This document shows positions 1-7,000 of a stretch of DNA of 9,343 bases, piece by piece; positions within the stretch are counted from its first letter, which is position 1; each line of letters begins with the position of its first letter. The notes beneath the pieces are model-generated. The model was not told where the DNA came from and did no database searches. It worked only from the letters and a program-made list of their open reading frames with translations. The position numbers and the translations under genes were made by a program. The stretch comes from an uncultured Bryobacterales bacterium (GTDB taxonomy: Bacteria; Acidobacteriota; Terriglobia; Bryobacterales; Bryobacteraceae). The stretch covers positions 1,389 through 10,731 of the forward strand of contig CALMAV010000237.1 of assembly GCA_937859895.1 (NCBI GenBank), in the 5' to 3' direction.

Positions 1-801
1 TGACGAAGCGGGTAGATGATCGGTGGCCCACTCGGTTAAAGTGGCGCGTAAACGCCTCGGGTATTCGTCTGCCTCGGCATGACGGGCTAGTGTGGGAGCA
101 ATCGGCTCGCAGCCGGTATTGTCGTCCGTCCAAACGCATTCCGGTTTAGCAGCGCAGGCCGATGAGAGCTCATCGCCAAGCTCGCGCAATTCCTGGAACT
201 CGGAGCCGCGCAGGCGTCGGATCTGTTTCTCAAGGGTGCGAATGCTCGTGACCTGACCCACGCCGGTGGGAATGCCGAACGGCAGCAGGTAGCGGGCGAC
301 ATCGAAAGCGCGGGCAGTCAAGTTGCGTTCGTACGCGTCGGGCTTCATGCCTTCCGGACGTGGCAGTTGATCGCGTAAGTGGGACAGAGCGAGCTCTTTC
401 ACGCAACGGTAGCTCTCCAGAAGTCTACTCGCAGCAGTGGAGAAGATGACTCGCTCGTCGGCGGTTAGTTCGGGTGGAGTGATGATGCCGGAATCGGCGA
501 AATCCTGATATCGCGAGCTGCGTGCCTGGCCGTCCCAGAGCGGCTCATCCTCGATCTCGGTTGCGGCTAGCTCGGAGATCCCTTCGAAGCAGATTGTGAC
601 ATGGCCGAGGTCGGCGATGGATGCGTGGCCGTACTGGAAGTAGAAGCTTTCGAGGAACTTGGAGGAGTCGTGGGAGCGGACCCATTCGACGGAGTCGCGG
701 ATGGAGTCAGGGGAACGGCTGTAGCGGGCCAAGGCGTAAGCGAGCTTTTCGGGAGGCATGGGCGCTACAGCGATGACGCGTTTGGGTATGGTGTCTGACA
801 A
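1..801 (-). CDS. thyX: Flavin-dependent thymidylate synthase-family protein (ThyX-like), N-terminal part, cut by window edge
   Basis: An uninterrupted minus-strand frame reads off the left edge, giving 267 visible residues with no stop. ThyX enzymes use FAD and methylene-tetrahydrofolate to methylate dUMP to dTMP in the cytoplasm. The family match is seen in 'YFQYGHASIADLGHV' (residues 54-68), 'SSRY' (95-98, matching the conserved SGRY), the 'ARYLLPFGIPT' segment (169-179) and 'LRGSEFQELREL' (197-208, matching the ThyX region that begins LRADSH). A gapless alignment from memory against Thermotoga ThyX places D85-E86-P87 where the RHR flavin/dUMP-binding signature should be. This suggests the visible domain is degenerate and that an active domain may follow in a longer two-domain protein outside the window. 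The start is uncertain: TTG at 801 gives the family-like beginning MSDTIPKRVIAVAP, and an in-frame GTG lies at 822; neither has a well-spaced Shine-Dalgarno sequence. It is divergent from dut. The family is fairly sure; activity is not. Confidence 0.85.
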   Translation of the reverse strand, partial: MSDTIPKRVIAVAPMPPEKLAYALARYSRSPDSIRDSVEWVRSHDSSKFLESFYFQYGHASIADLGHVTICFEGISELAATEIEDEPLWDGQARSSRYQDFADSGIITPPELTADERVIFSTAASRLLESYRCVKELALSHLRDQLPRPEGMKPDAYERNLTARAFDVARYLLPFGIPTGVGQVTSIRTLEKQIRRLRGSEFQELRELGDELSSACAAKPECVWTDDNTGCEPIAPTLARHAEADEYPRRLRATLTEWATDHLPASS

Positions 802-1094
802 GCCTCTATTATCTAAGTTCACCCCTTTTCTAAGATGCACTTCCACACCTGGGCCTCGGTGTACGACAGCTATGATGAGGCTGTGAAGGACCCAAGTGCA
901 CCGCGACAAAAAGCCCTAAGAAACCGGTTCCAGAACGTGAATCACTTGGATTTGAGCAGCGCCAGCCACGTAGATTTGGTGCAATGCGGGGCAAGATTAT
1001 CATTTATGATCCAGACTGGGCTAGACCGCAAAACGACATTGAGGCATGGCTCAGAGGGGATGTGTAGGGTCGTCTTGCGCGATGTTAGATCAAG
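802..1094. other. Intergenic region between divergent thyX and dut
   Basis: About 290 bp separate the two divergent nucleotide-metabolism genes, so promoters for both probably lie here. I found no convincing -35/-10 pair on either strand. A short inverted repeat, ATCAT-TT-ATGAT, lies at 999-1010 and overlaps a -10-like TATGAT (1005-1010). An open frame at 835-1098 touches dut by 4 nt but looks like no known protein, so I do not call it a gene. Confidence 0.5.
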
Positions 1095-1526
1095 ATGAAC
1101 ATTCGTATTAACCGCTTGCACCCCGATGCAACGCTGCCTGAGTACGCGCACGGGCCGGCGGAAGATGCTGGCCTGGATTTGCGCAGCTTAGAGGACAGGG
1201 TGCTTCAGCCGGGCATTCCGCAAGCCGTCGCGACGGGCTTGGCGCTGGAGATCCCGGCCGGGTATGAAGTGCAGATCCGGCCGCGTAGCGGACTGGCGCT
1301 AAAGCACGCGATTACGCTGCCTAACGCACCGGCTACTATCGATCCGGGTTATCGCGGTGAGTTAAAGGTGATCTTGCTCAATTTAGGTCGTGAGCCTTAC
1401 CCCATACACAAGGGTGACCGGATCGCGCAGATGGTGCTGGCCAAGTATGAGGCCGTTGAGTGGTTGGAAGGTGATTTGGCGGAGTCAGTACGTGGGACAG
1501 GTGGGTTTGGGTCGTCAGGGCGATAG
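1095..1526 (+). CDS. dut: Deoxyuridine 5'-triphosphate nucleotidohydrolase (dUTPase)
   Basis: This 143-residue protein has the usual length of a trimeric all-beta dUTPase, which hydrolyses dUTP to dUMP and pyrophosphate. It keeps uracil out of DNA and supplies dUMP for thymidylate synthesis. All five family motifs are visible in order: AGLDLRS (25-31), PRSGLALK (63-70), NAPATIDPGYRGE (77-89, with N77, the catalytic-type D83 and the uracil-stacking-type Y86), GDRIAQMV (107-114) and the glycine-rich, Arg-containing C-terminal arm RGTGGFGSSGR (133-143). One oddity is A80, where the residue before the hydrophobic-Ile-Asp of motif 3 is normally glycine. The ATG at 1095 gives a family-like N-terminus but lacks a clear ribosome binding site. 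The STN-like gene starts 13 nt downstream and may be co-transcribed. The thyX-like and dcd genes nearby act on the same metabolites. Confidence 0.95.
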   Translation: MNIRINRLHPDATLPEYAHGPAEDAGLDLRSLEDRVLQPGIPQAVATGLALEIPAGYEVQIRPRSGLALKHAITLPNAPATIDPGYRGELKVILLNLGREPYPIHKGDRIAQMVLAKYEAVEWLEGDLAESVRGTGGFGSSGR

Positions 1527-1539
1527 CGTTTAACTATGC

Positions 1540-2247
1540 ATGACCGGGTTAGCTGTGCCACTGTTGAAAGTAAGAGGCAACCACGTGTATGTTCACGCTA
1601 GCGGAATGCTGGTCCTTACGTGTTGTGCATACCTGACCATTGTTAGGGCACACTCTTCTAGCGTTACTAACATGGCCGTGGAACCATTTTCTGAGCATGA
1701 CAAGACCACTGCGGAAATTGTCAAGTCATTAGCTCGTCATGCGCACGTCCCAATGGGTATTTCGGGCTTCGTTGTGAACAATCAGAAAAGGATAGAACCG
1801 ACCATCTCGGTAGACGCCCATGGGCAGTCGTTGCGAGAAATCCTCGATGATGTTTGCCGACAGGACCCACAGTACAAGTGGCAAGAGACCCCCGACAACG
1901 GTATCGCAATTACCTTAGGTGCGCGCCGTTTGTCACTGCTCGATGTGTCAGTAAGAAAGTTTAACGTGAAGGACGTTAGGCCGATGCAGATACTCGGGGC
2001 TCTGCTGACTATCCCAGAAGTGAAGAAGTGGGAACAAGCCGCTGGGTGCCGGGTTGGGTATCCAGTCATCATCAACGGACAGCCAGAGCCGGATCTCAGG
2101 TCGCGGACGAGCTTGACGACAGGCAAAGAGCCGTTGTGGAGAGTCTTGAATGCAGTATCTAAAATTACGCGAACATATACTTGGTCAGCAATAAGTTCGA
2201 CTGGGCCTTCTTGTTTTATCGTTCTAGATACATTGCCTTTTCAATAG
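1540..2247 (+). CDS. Hypothetical exported protein with STN/secretin-N-like region
   Basis: I do not recognise a named family for this 235-residue protein. A hydrophobic stretch at about residues 23-37 (MLVLTCCAYLTIVRA), preceded by a few basic residues, looks like a signal peptide or membrane anchor. The ATG at 1606 (residue 23) could be the true start, but then the n-region would lack basic residues. Residues about 55-128 have a periodicity resembling the short STN/secretin N-terminal fold: an amphipathic helix (EIVKSLARHAHVPMG), a 'pTISVDAHGQSLREILDDV' strand-helix unit and a tyrosine-tryptophan 'YKWQE' before a closing strand 'IAIT'. The C-terminal half (about 132-235) contains 'FNVKDVRPMQILGALLTIP' and a second 'LWRVLNAVSKITRTYTWSA' unit, which could be a diverged repeat of the same module. 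That is inference from pattern alone. It lies 13 nt after dut and ends 41 nt before convergent dcd. Confidence 0.7.
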   Translation: MTGLAVPLLKVRGNHVYVHASGMLVLTCCAYLTIVRAHSSSVTNMAVEPFSEHDKTTAEIVKSLARHAHVPMGISGFVVNNQKRIEPTISVDAHGQSLREILDDVCRQDPQYKWQETPDNGIAITLGARRLSLLDVSVRKFNVKDVRPMQILGALLTIPEVKKWEQAAGCRVGYPVIINGQPEPDLRSRTSLTTGKEPLWRVLNAVSKITRTYTWSAISSTGPSCFIVLDTLPFQ

Positions 2248-2288
2248 AGGCCCGCCATCTCTGTCTGAGCAGCACATGAACGCTTGCC

Positions 2289-2864
2289 TCAACCGTCTTT
2301 GACTTCAGACGTAAGGCGGCTGGCGAGCGGCTGGGTCTGGCCCGCGTACTTGTTTCCGACCTTCTTGTAGTACGGCACCGAAACGGGAGAAGATAGCTGC
2401 TCGAAGGTGAAGGAGCAGATGCGCATACCTGGATAGAGCGCAACGGGCATGATGCCGAGATTACTCAGTTCAAGCGTTGCTTTACCGCGCCAGCCAGGGT
2501 CGAAGAGTCCCGCTGTGCCGTGCACGATGATGCCAATACGGCCTAAGCTGGAGCGGCCTTCCAAGCGGCCTAGGACATCGTCATCAAGTTCGAGCGTTTC
2601 TTCCGTAATGGCCAGTGCAAACTCGCGGGGTTGAAGGATAAATGGCTCGCCGGGTTTGACCAGCACCGTACGCATCAGGTCCTGTATGGCGTGTTTCTCC
2701 CGCACATCGATGTAGGCAAACCGGCTATGTTCGAAGACGCTGAACTCGGCGCCTAAGCGGAAGTCTACCGAGCAGCTCCCCAGCTGTTCGGGGGGCAGAT
2801 CAGGGCTGATGCGGATCTTGCCTTTCTGCATGTAGGCGCGAATATCGACATCGGAAAGAACCAT
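2289..2864 (-). CDS. dcd: dCTP deaminase, possibly dUMP-forming
   Basis: This 191-residue protein matches the usual length of the trimeric Dcd family, a relative of dUTPase that deaminates dCTP. Diagnostic blocks are the N-terminus MVLSDVDIR, 'SVDFRLG' (32-38), the nucleotide-binding GRSSLGR (103-109), HGTAG (115-119), FDPGW (121-125), TLELSN (130-135) with the expected catalytic glutamate E132, and a C-terminal 'KYAGQ' (172-176) in the nucleotide-closing tail. The TAG at 117-119 matches bifunctional dCTP deaminase/dUTPases of the Methanocaldococcus and mycobacterial type, whereas the E. coli monofunctional enzyme has TAH there. The product may therefore be dUMP and not dUTP; this is inference from one position. 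The ATG at 2864 fits the family N-terminus, although no strong ribosome binding site precedes it. It converges with the STN-like gene and is divergent from the tRNA gene. Confidence 0.95.
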   Translation of the reverse strand: MVLSDVDIRAYMQKGKIRISPDLPPEQLGSCSVDFRLGAEFSVFEHSRFAYIDVREKHAIQDLMRTVLVKPGEPFILQPREFALAITEETLELDDDVLGRLEGRSSLGRIGIIVHGTAGLFDPGWRGKATLELSNLGIMPVALYPGMRICSFTFEQLSSPVSVPYYKKVGNKYAGQTQPLASRLTSEVKDG

Positions 2865-2931
2865 AAAGGGCGGGCGTTGGAACCGTCAGCTTAGCATGGG
2901 TGCAATGTTATCCTGAGTGGGTTAACAGAGT

Positions 2932-3007
2932 GGGCGGCTAGCTCAGTTGGGAGAGTACCGCGTTCGCAATGCGGGGGTCGTGGGTTCGATCCCCACGCCG
3001 TCCACCA
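2932..3007 (+). tRNA. tRNA-Ala (anticodon CGC), CCA encoded
   Basis: A complete cloverleaf folds by eye. The acceptor is GGGCGGC (2932-2938) with GCCGTCC (2997-3003), the D stem is GCTC/GAGT (2941-2944/2953-2956), and the anticodon stem CCGCG/TGCGG flanks loop TTCGCAA (2963-2969). The T arm is GTGGG-TTCGATC-CCCAC (2980-2996), followed by A73 and an encoded CCA (3005-3007). The anticodon at 2965-2967 is CGC, which reads GCG (alanine). The third acceptor pair is G3:U70, the classic alanyl-tRNA identity element, which confirms the amino acid independently. A weak promoter candidate, TTGGAA (2877-2882) and TGCAAT (2901-2906) with an 18-bp spacer, lies upstream. The amidase-family gene ends only 14 nt past the CCA on the other strand. 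I saw no attachment-site duplication or integrase. Confidence 0.96.
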
Positions 3008-3021
3008 TCTCCCCTTTTGGC

Positions 3022-4026
3022 CTAGTGCGCTGCTGGTAGAAACTTCTTATTGACCTTGGCGACCACCACGTAATTGGGGTCGACCATTTCATCCAAGTGC
3101 ACCTCGCCAACCTTCGATAACAACTCGTAAGCATCCATCTCAGACAGGCCATAGCTGTCGTGAATCCAGTGAATTAATTCTGTGTAGGAGATGCGTAGCG
3201 CGTCATCCAGCGGGCGGTAGATGCCCACGGCCATAATGTAGTTTTCATTCTCGAAACGCGGCCAGGCGATCTTCTTCTTTTTCACCAGGTCGACCTGAAG
3301 CTGAACCTTCATTGAGATTTCGATAGCCGTGCCATCTACTTCGCCATCACCCATGGCAGCGTGGCCATCGCCGAAGGAGAGCAGCGCTCCTGGCACGTTG
3401 ACGGGCAGGTACAGCGTGTTCCCGACACTGGCTTCAGGGGCATCCATGTTGCCCCCGAACTCGGCTGGAACGATGGAGCTTCGGCTCTCACCTTCCGCAG
3501 GCGCCACACCCACGCATCCGAGAAAGGGGTGGAGCGGGATCTTCACAGAAAAGTTCGAGTCTTTGGCATGGAAGGTTGCTATGTTTGCGGCTTTGTCTAC
3601 AGGGTAGGTCCACTCAGTCTTTGGAATGGGACCGCCTAGCACGGGTGTATAGCTGCTGCTGTTCAGAGCGCCAAAGCCCGGGCCCGCAGCTCCGAAACCT
3701 TCCTTGGCGTTAACTTCAATGCTTATAAATTTCACTTTGAGCATGTCGCCGGGTTCGGCTCCGTCCACGTAGAAAGGACCGGTCAGCGGATTAGGCCCGT
3801 TGACCTTGAACCCAGCCTTTTCTGCTTCTTTGCCGTCCGCATCTACCGTGGTGGTTGCGATGGTTTCGCCCGGCTTGACATGCATCACCGGGGGAAGGAC
3901 GCCGTAGACGGTTTTCAAATCCTTGTAGTTCAGTTCGTAGTGGCGCACGCCCCCGGTCTGAGCAAGAGACACAGTTTCTACGCATGGCAGCAGGAAGGCG
4001 CAGAGGAAAGCAAGTTTCATTGACAT
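3022..4026 (-). CDS. Secreted acetamidase/formamidase-family protein
   Basis: This protein of about 334 residues belongs to the acetamidase/formamidase family (FmdA/AmdA type), whose characterised members hydrolyse short amides to ammonia and a carboxylic acid. Family blocks are visible at PFLGCVGVAP (167-176), GGNMD (191-195), LYLPVNVPGALLSFGDGH (205-222) and GDGEVDGTAIE (226-236). Unlike the cytosolic amidases, it begins with a signal peptide: a hydrophobic run KLAFLCAFLLP and a probable cut after SLA near residue 22. It is therefore probably exported. The start is ATG 4026 or ATG 4020; the open frame continues upstream to 4173, but that would overlap the receptor gene and spoil the signal peptide. 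It lies 13 nt after the receptor stop, so the two are probably one transcript. The true substrate is unknown; a short amide is only a family-level guess. Confidence 0.9.
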   Translation of the reverse strand: MSMKLAFLCAFLLPCVETVSLAQTGGVRHYELNYKDLKTVYGVLPPVMHVKPGETIATTTVDADGKEAEKAGFKVNGPNPLTGPFYVDGAEPGDMLKVKFISIEVNAKEGFGAAGPGFGALNSSSYTPVLGGPIPKTEWTYPVDKAANIATFHAKDSNFSVKIPLHPFLGCVGVAPAEGESRSSIVPAEFGGNMDAPEASVGNTLYLPVNVPGALLSFGDGHAAMGDGEVDGTAIEISMKVQLQVDLVKKKKIAWPRFENENYIMAVGIYRPLDDALRISYTELIHWIHDSYGLSEMDAYELLSKVGEVHLDEMVDPNYVVVAKVNKKFLPAAH

Positions 4027-4039
4027 GGATGATTGTTCG

Positions 4040-7000
4040 CTAGAAGAGTACTTTAAAAGCGAGCTGAATGTTAAATGGTTCACCGGGTCCGATACCGGGA
4101 GAGCCGCTGTAGTCGCCAATGGTATCGCTGCTCTGGCCGAAGCCGCCGCTGATGTATCCATTTGGAGGAGCAAGGTTCACGCGGTTGAAGACGTTGAACA
4201 TCTCAATACGAAGTTGTCCATGGAGTCGCTCACGGATTGGAACGTTCTTGAAGAAGGAGAGGTCAACATCTGCGAAGGCAGGTGCCCGAATCACATTTCG
4301 GCCGATGTTCCCGAAGCTGCCGTTTGCTGGATTCGCGAACGCGTTAGGGTTGATCCACTGCACGGGCTGGTGATTGATCAATTGGCGGTTAACACCCGCA
4401 TATGGATTACCGATCAGGTCGGCGCGTGTAGTATTTTCGCCGGTCCCGCTGGTGTCGGAGGAAGCATAGATGTTGAAAGGAAGCCCGCTGTGAAAGGTGA
4501 GATTGGCGTTGGCCTGCCATCCGTGGGTCAGCCATGCCGGGCCGCGGCTCAGGCCAGGAATGTCGTAGATCACATAGCCGGTTAGGGTTTTGCGGATATC
4601 GTAGTCGGAGCTTCCGTAGTTGCCCCTAAGATTATTGCTGTCCTGTGGCAAAGCTCCGAAGTACTGAGTTATCTCATCTAGACTATGGCTCCAGGTGAAG
4701 TTCACTTGCGAGATGAGCCCATGCCAGCTAGCGGTCCGCAATGATGTCTGTAGACCGTTATAGTTTGACGTTCCGGTGCTCTGAATTTCATCGATGACTC
4801 CGAAGTTTGGGAACTTCGGGAAGTATGGGCGTGTTGTCTGCTGGTAAGCGAATCCGTTGGGGTCGGTCGTGTTGACGAAGCCACTGCCGAGCGCTGCCTG
4901 GTTTATGTCTCGCAAGATGAGCAGATGACGACCCTCTGAGCCGACGTAGCCAACCTGCAGGATGGCGCTTCGACCGAGACTCTTCTGGATATTCAGGTTG
5001 TAGCTCATCATGTAAGCCGGCCGGAAGTCCCGGCTGACTGAGAAAAGATTCACCACGTTGTTTCCCGCCAGCGAGACGTTACCGGACGGGAAGATAGGTG
5101 CTCCGCTGGCGAGTGTATAGCCATTTTGCTGCAGCGTGTAAACGGGCTGGGATCCGGCAGGATTTCCTTCCACTCCAAGCGGGCCGTTGTTGGCTACCGA
5201 TGGCGTGGACAAACTCGATGAGTTGTCGAGAAAAGGAACGATTGCCGGAGTATCGAAGTAGATGCCGTAGCCGCCGCGAACCACGAATCCATCGTTCGTC
5301 GAGGGCTGGTAAGCGAAACCAACTCGCGGGCTCAGCGCCTTCCAATACTGCCGATACAGATCGCCGATCTGCTGACCGACTGTCACCAGTCCGCCCTTTG
5401 CCGGATTGAACACGGAAAGGTCGTTCTTGCCGTCGTGGATGGGGCCCTGATAGTCGTAGCGCGCTCCGTAGTTGAGCGTCAGTTTTGGCGAAATCTGCCA
5501 CGTGTCTTGGGCGAAGAGGTCGAAGCTGTTCATCGTGACTTTGCGCTCCTGGTTGCCACGCACGATGGTGGATTGATAAACGTCGCCGCTTAGAAAGTCG
5601 GCTAACGCAATGATGTTCGGGTCGTAGTTCGGATTGTTAAGCAGACCGCTCCAAGGGCCTTGCGAACCGTTAAAGAAGAACGCGCCGCGGGCGCCTGTGC
5701 TGTAGAAAGAGTCTATGCGAGCCTGCCGTACCTCACCACCGAAGCGAATCTGATGTTTGCCGGATACGAATGAAGCGGTGTCGTTAATATGCCCTGTAGC
5801 GTCGCTGCGGCCCGAGTTTGGTGTCAGCCCGATGGTGTCGAACCCGCTGATGGAAATAAACGGTGCGCCCGAAAGGTCGGGTGAGTTGACGCCAGTGTTC
5901 AAGCCAAGGGCAACCGGGTTGAAGCTGCTGTTGAGGTCAGAGAATACCTGATTGAAGTAGCTAAGCCCGAACAGAAGCTGATTGGTGAGCCGCGGCGAAA
6001 GCGTCTGGTTGTAGATGAGCGAGTAGTTTTGGACATGGAGCGGAGCAACCTGATAGTAGTCCTGGATGCGTGAGCCGATTGGGGCGGTCTGAGTTCCCTG
6101 CCCCACGAACGCGCGGAAGGATAAACGGTTTGACTCATTGAAGCTATGGTCAATCTTGGCGAGACCGTTGTTACTGTAGCCTCTTTCAGCATTCGGGTTG
6201 AAGTAGTTGTTCGCAGAGGCAGCACCAGTCAATACATTCGCAGGCCAAAGTGTTCCGAGAAGCCTTGTAGAAAGAGGGTTGACCGGCACGCCATACTGAT
6301 TCATCAGGTCGATGGCAGAAGCTTGATAGGCAGCAGAGGGTTCCGTAGAGAGCGCCTGATTACCGATAAGGAACTGTTGCCGTTCGTAGGTGAGAAAGAA
6401 GAAGGTTTTGTCCCTGACCATAGGGCCGCCAAGAGAAAAGCCGCCCTGCTGATTCCGCATTTTGTTCTTAGGCGCGTCCGCAGGCACGAAGGGCGACTGG
6501 GCAGCCAAGGCTTCATTGCGGTTGTAATAGTACACCGATCCGTGCAGTTGATTGGTGCCGGATTTGATCACCAGGTTAATGCTGCCGCCCGGGTTGCGAC
6601 CGGACTCAGGGCCGGGCTGCGTCTGCAGCGAGAACTCTTCCACTGCATCGAGCGGCATGACGGTCCCGGCTATGCTCTGCACCCCGCCTTGATTGACCGC
6701 CATAACGTTCCACCACTGATCATTGTTATCGGTGCCTTCAATCTGCCAGTTCACCTGGTTAGAGCGTGCGCCGTTGACCGACCCACCAGCGCCACCGGCG
6801 TACCCGGCGAAACCTGGTGAAAGCGCGATCATTTGGGTGAAGTCGCGACCATTCAAAGGCAGATCCTGCACCGTCCGCGCAGGCACATCGGTAGTCAGCG
6901 TGGTGTTGGTTGTTTCGACCGCCAGGCTTGCTGCTGAGACCTCTACGGTTGTTGCCTGCTTGGCGACATCCAACTTAACGGGCAAGTTGTAAACCTGTCC

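Noticed and set aside
835..1098. Plus-strand frame of 87 residues overlapping dut by 4 nt
   Set aside because: It resembles no family I know, its start falls close to the divergent thyX start, and composition is like a promoter region. The ATGA overlap with dut alone is not enough.
942..1151. Minus-strand frame of 69 residues across the dut start
   Set aside because: It overlaps the clear dut coding start on the opposite strand and has no recognisable features.
2248..2288. Terminator between the convergent STN-like gene and dcd
   Set aside because: No GC-rich hairpin followed by a T-run is visible in the short gap.
2932..3007. tRNA gene as an integration site for a genomic island
   Set aside because: No repeat of the tRNA 3' end, integrase or foreign-looking gene is present in the window.
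2943..3152. Minus-strand frame of 69 residues crossing the tRNA
   Set aside because: It runs across the complete tRNA-Ala cloverleaf and the amidase C-terminus in another frame.
4027..4173. N-terminal extension of the amidase frame
   Set aside because: It would overlap the receptor coding region and bury the signal peptide 49 residues inside the protein; ATG 4026 or 4020 fits better.
4025..4585. Plus-strand frame of 186 residues opposite the receptor C-terminus
   Set aside because: It is antisense to the conserved barrel end and lacks any recognisable domain.
6146..6820. Plus-strand frame of 224 residues inside the receptor gene
   Set aside because: It lies wholly opposite the receptor plug and barrel coding region, whose family motifs are unambiguous; the long frame is a by-product of codon bias.
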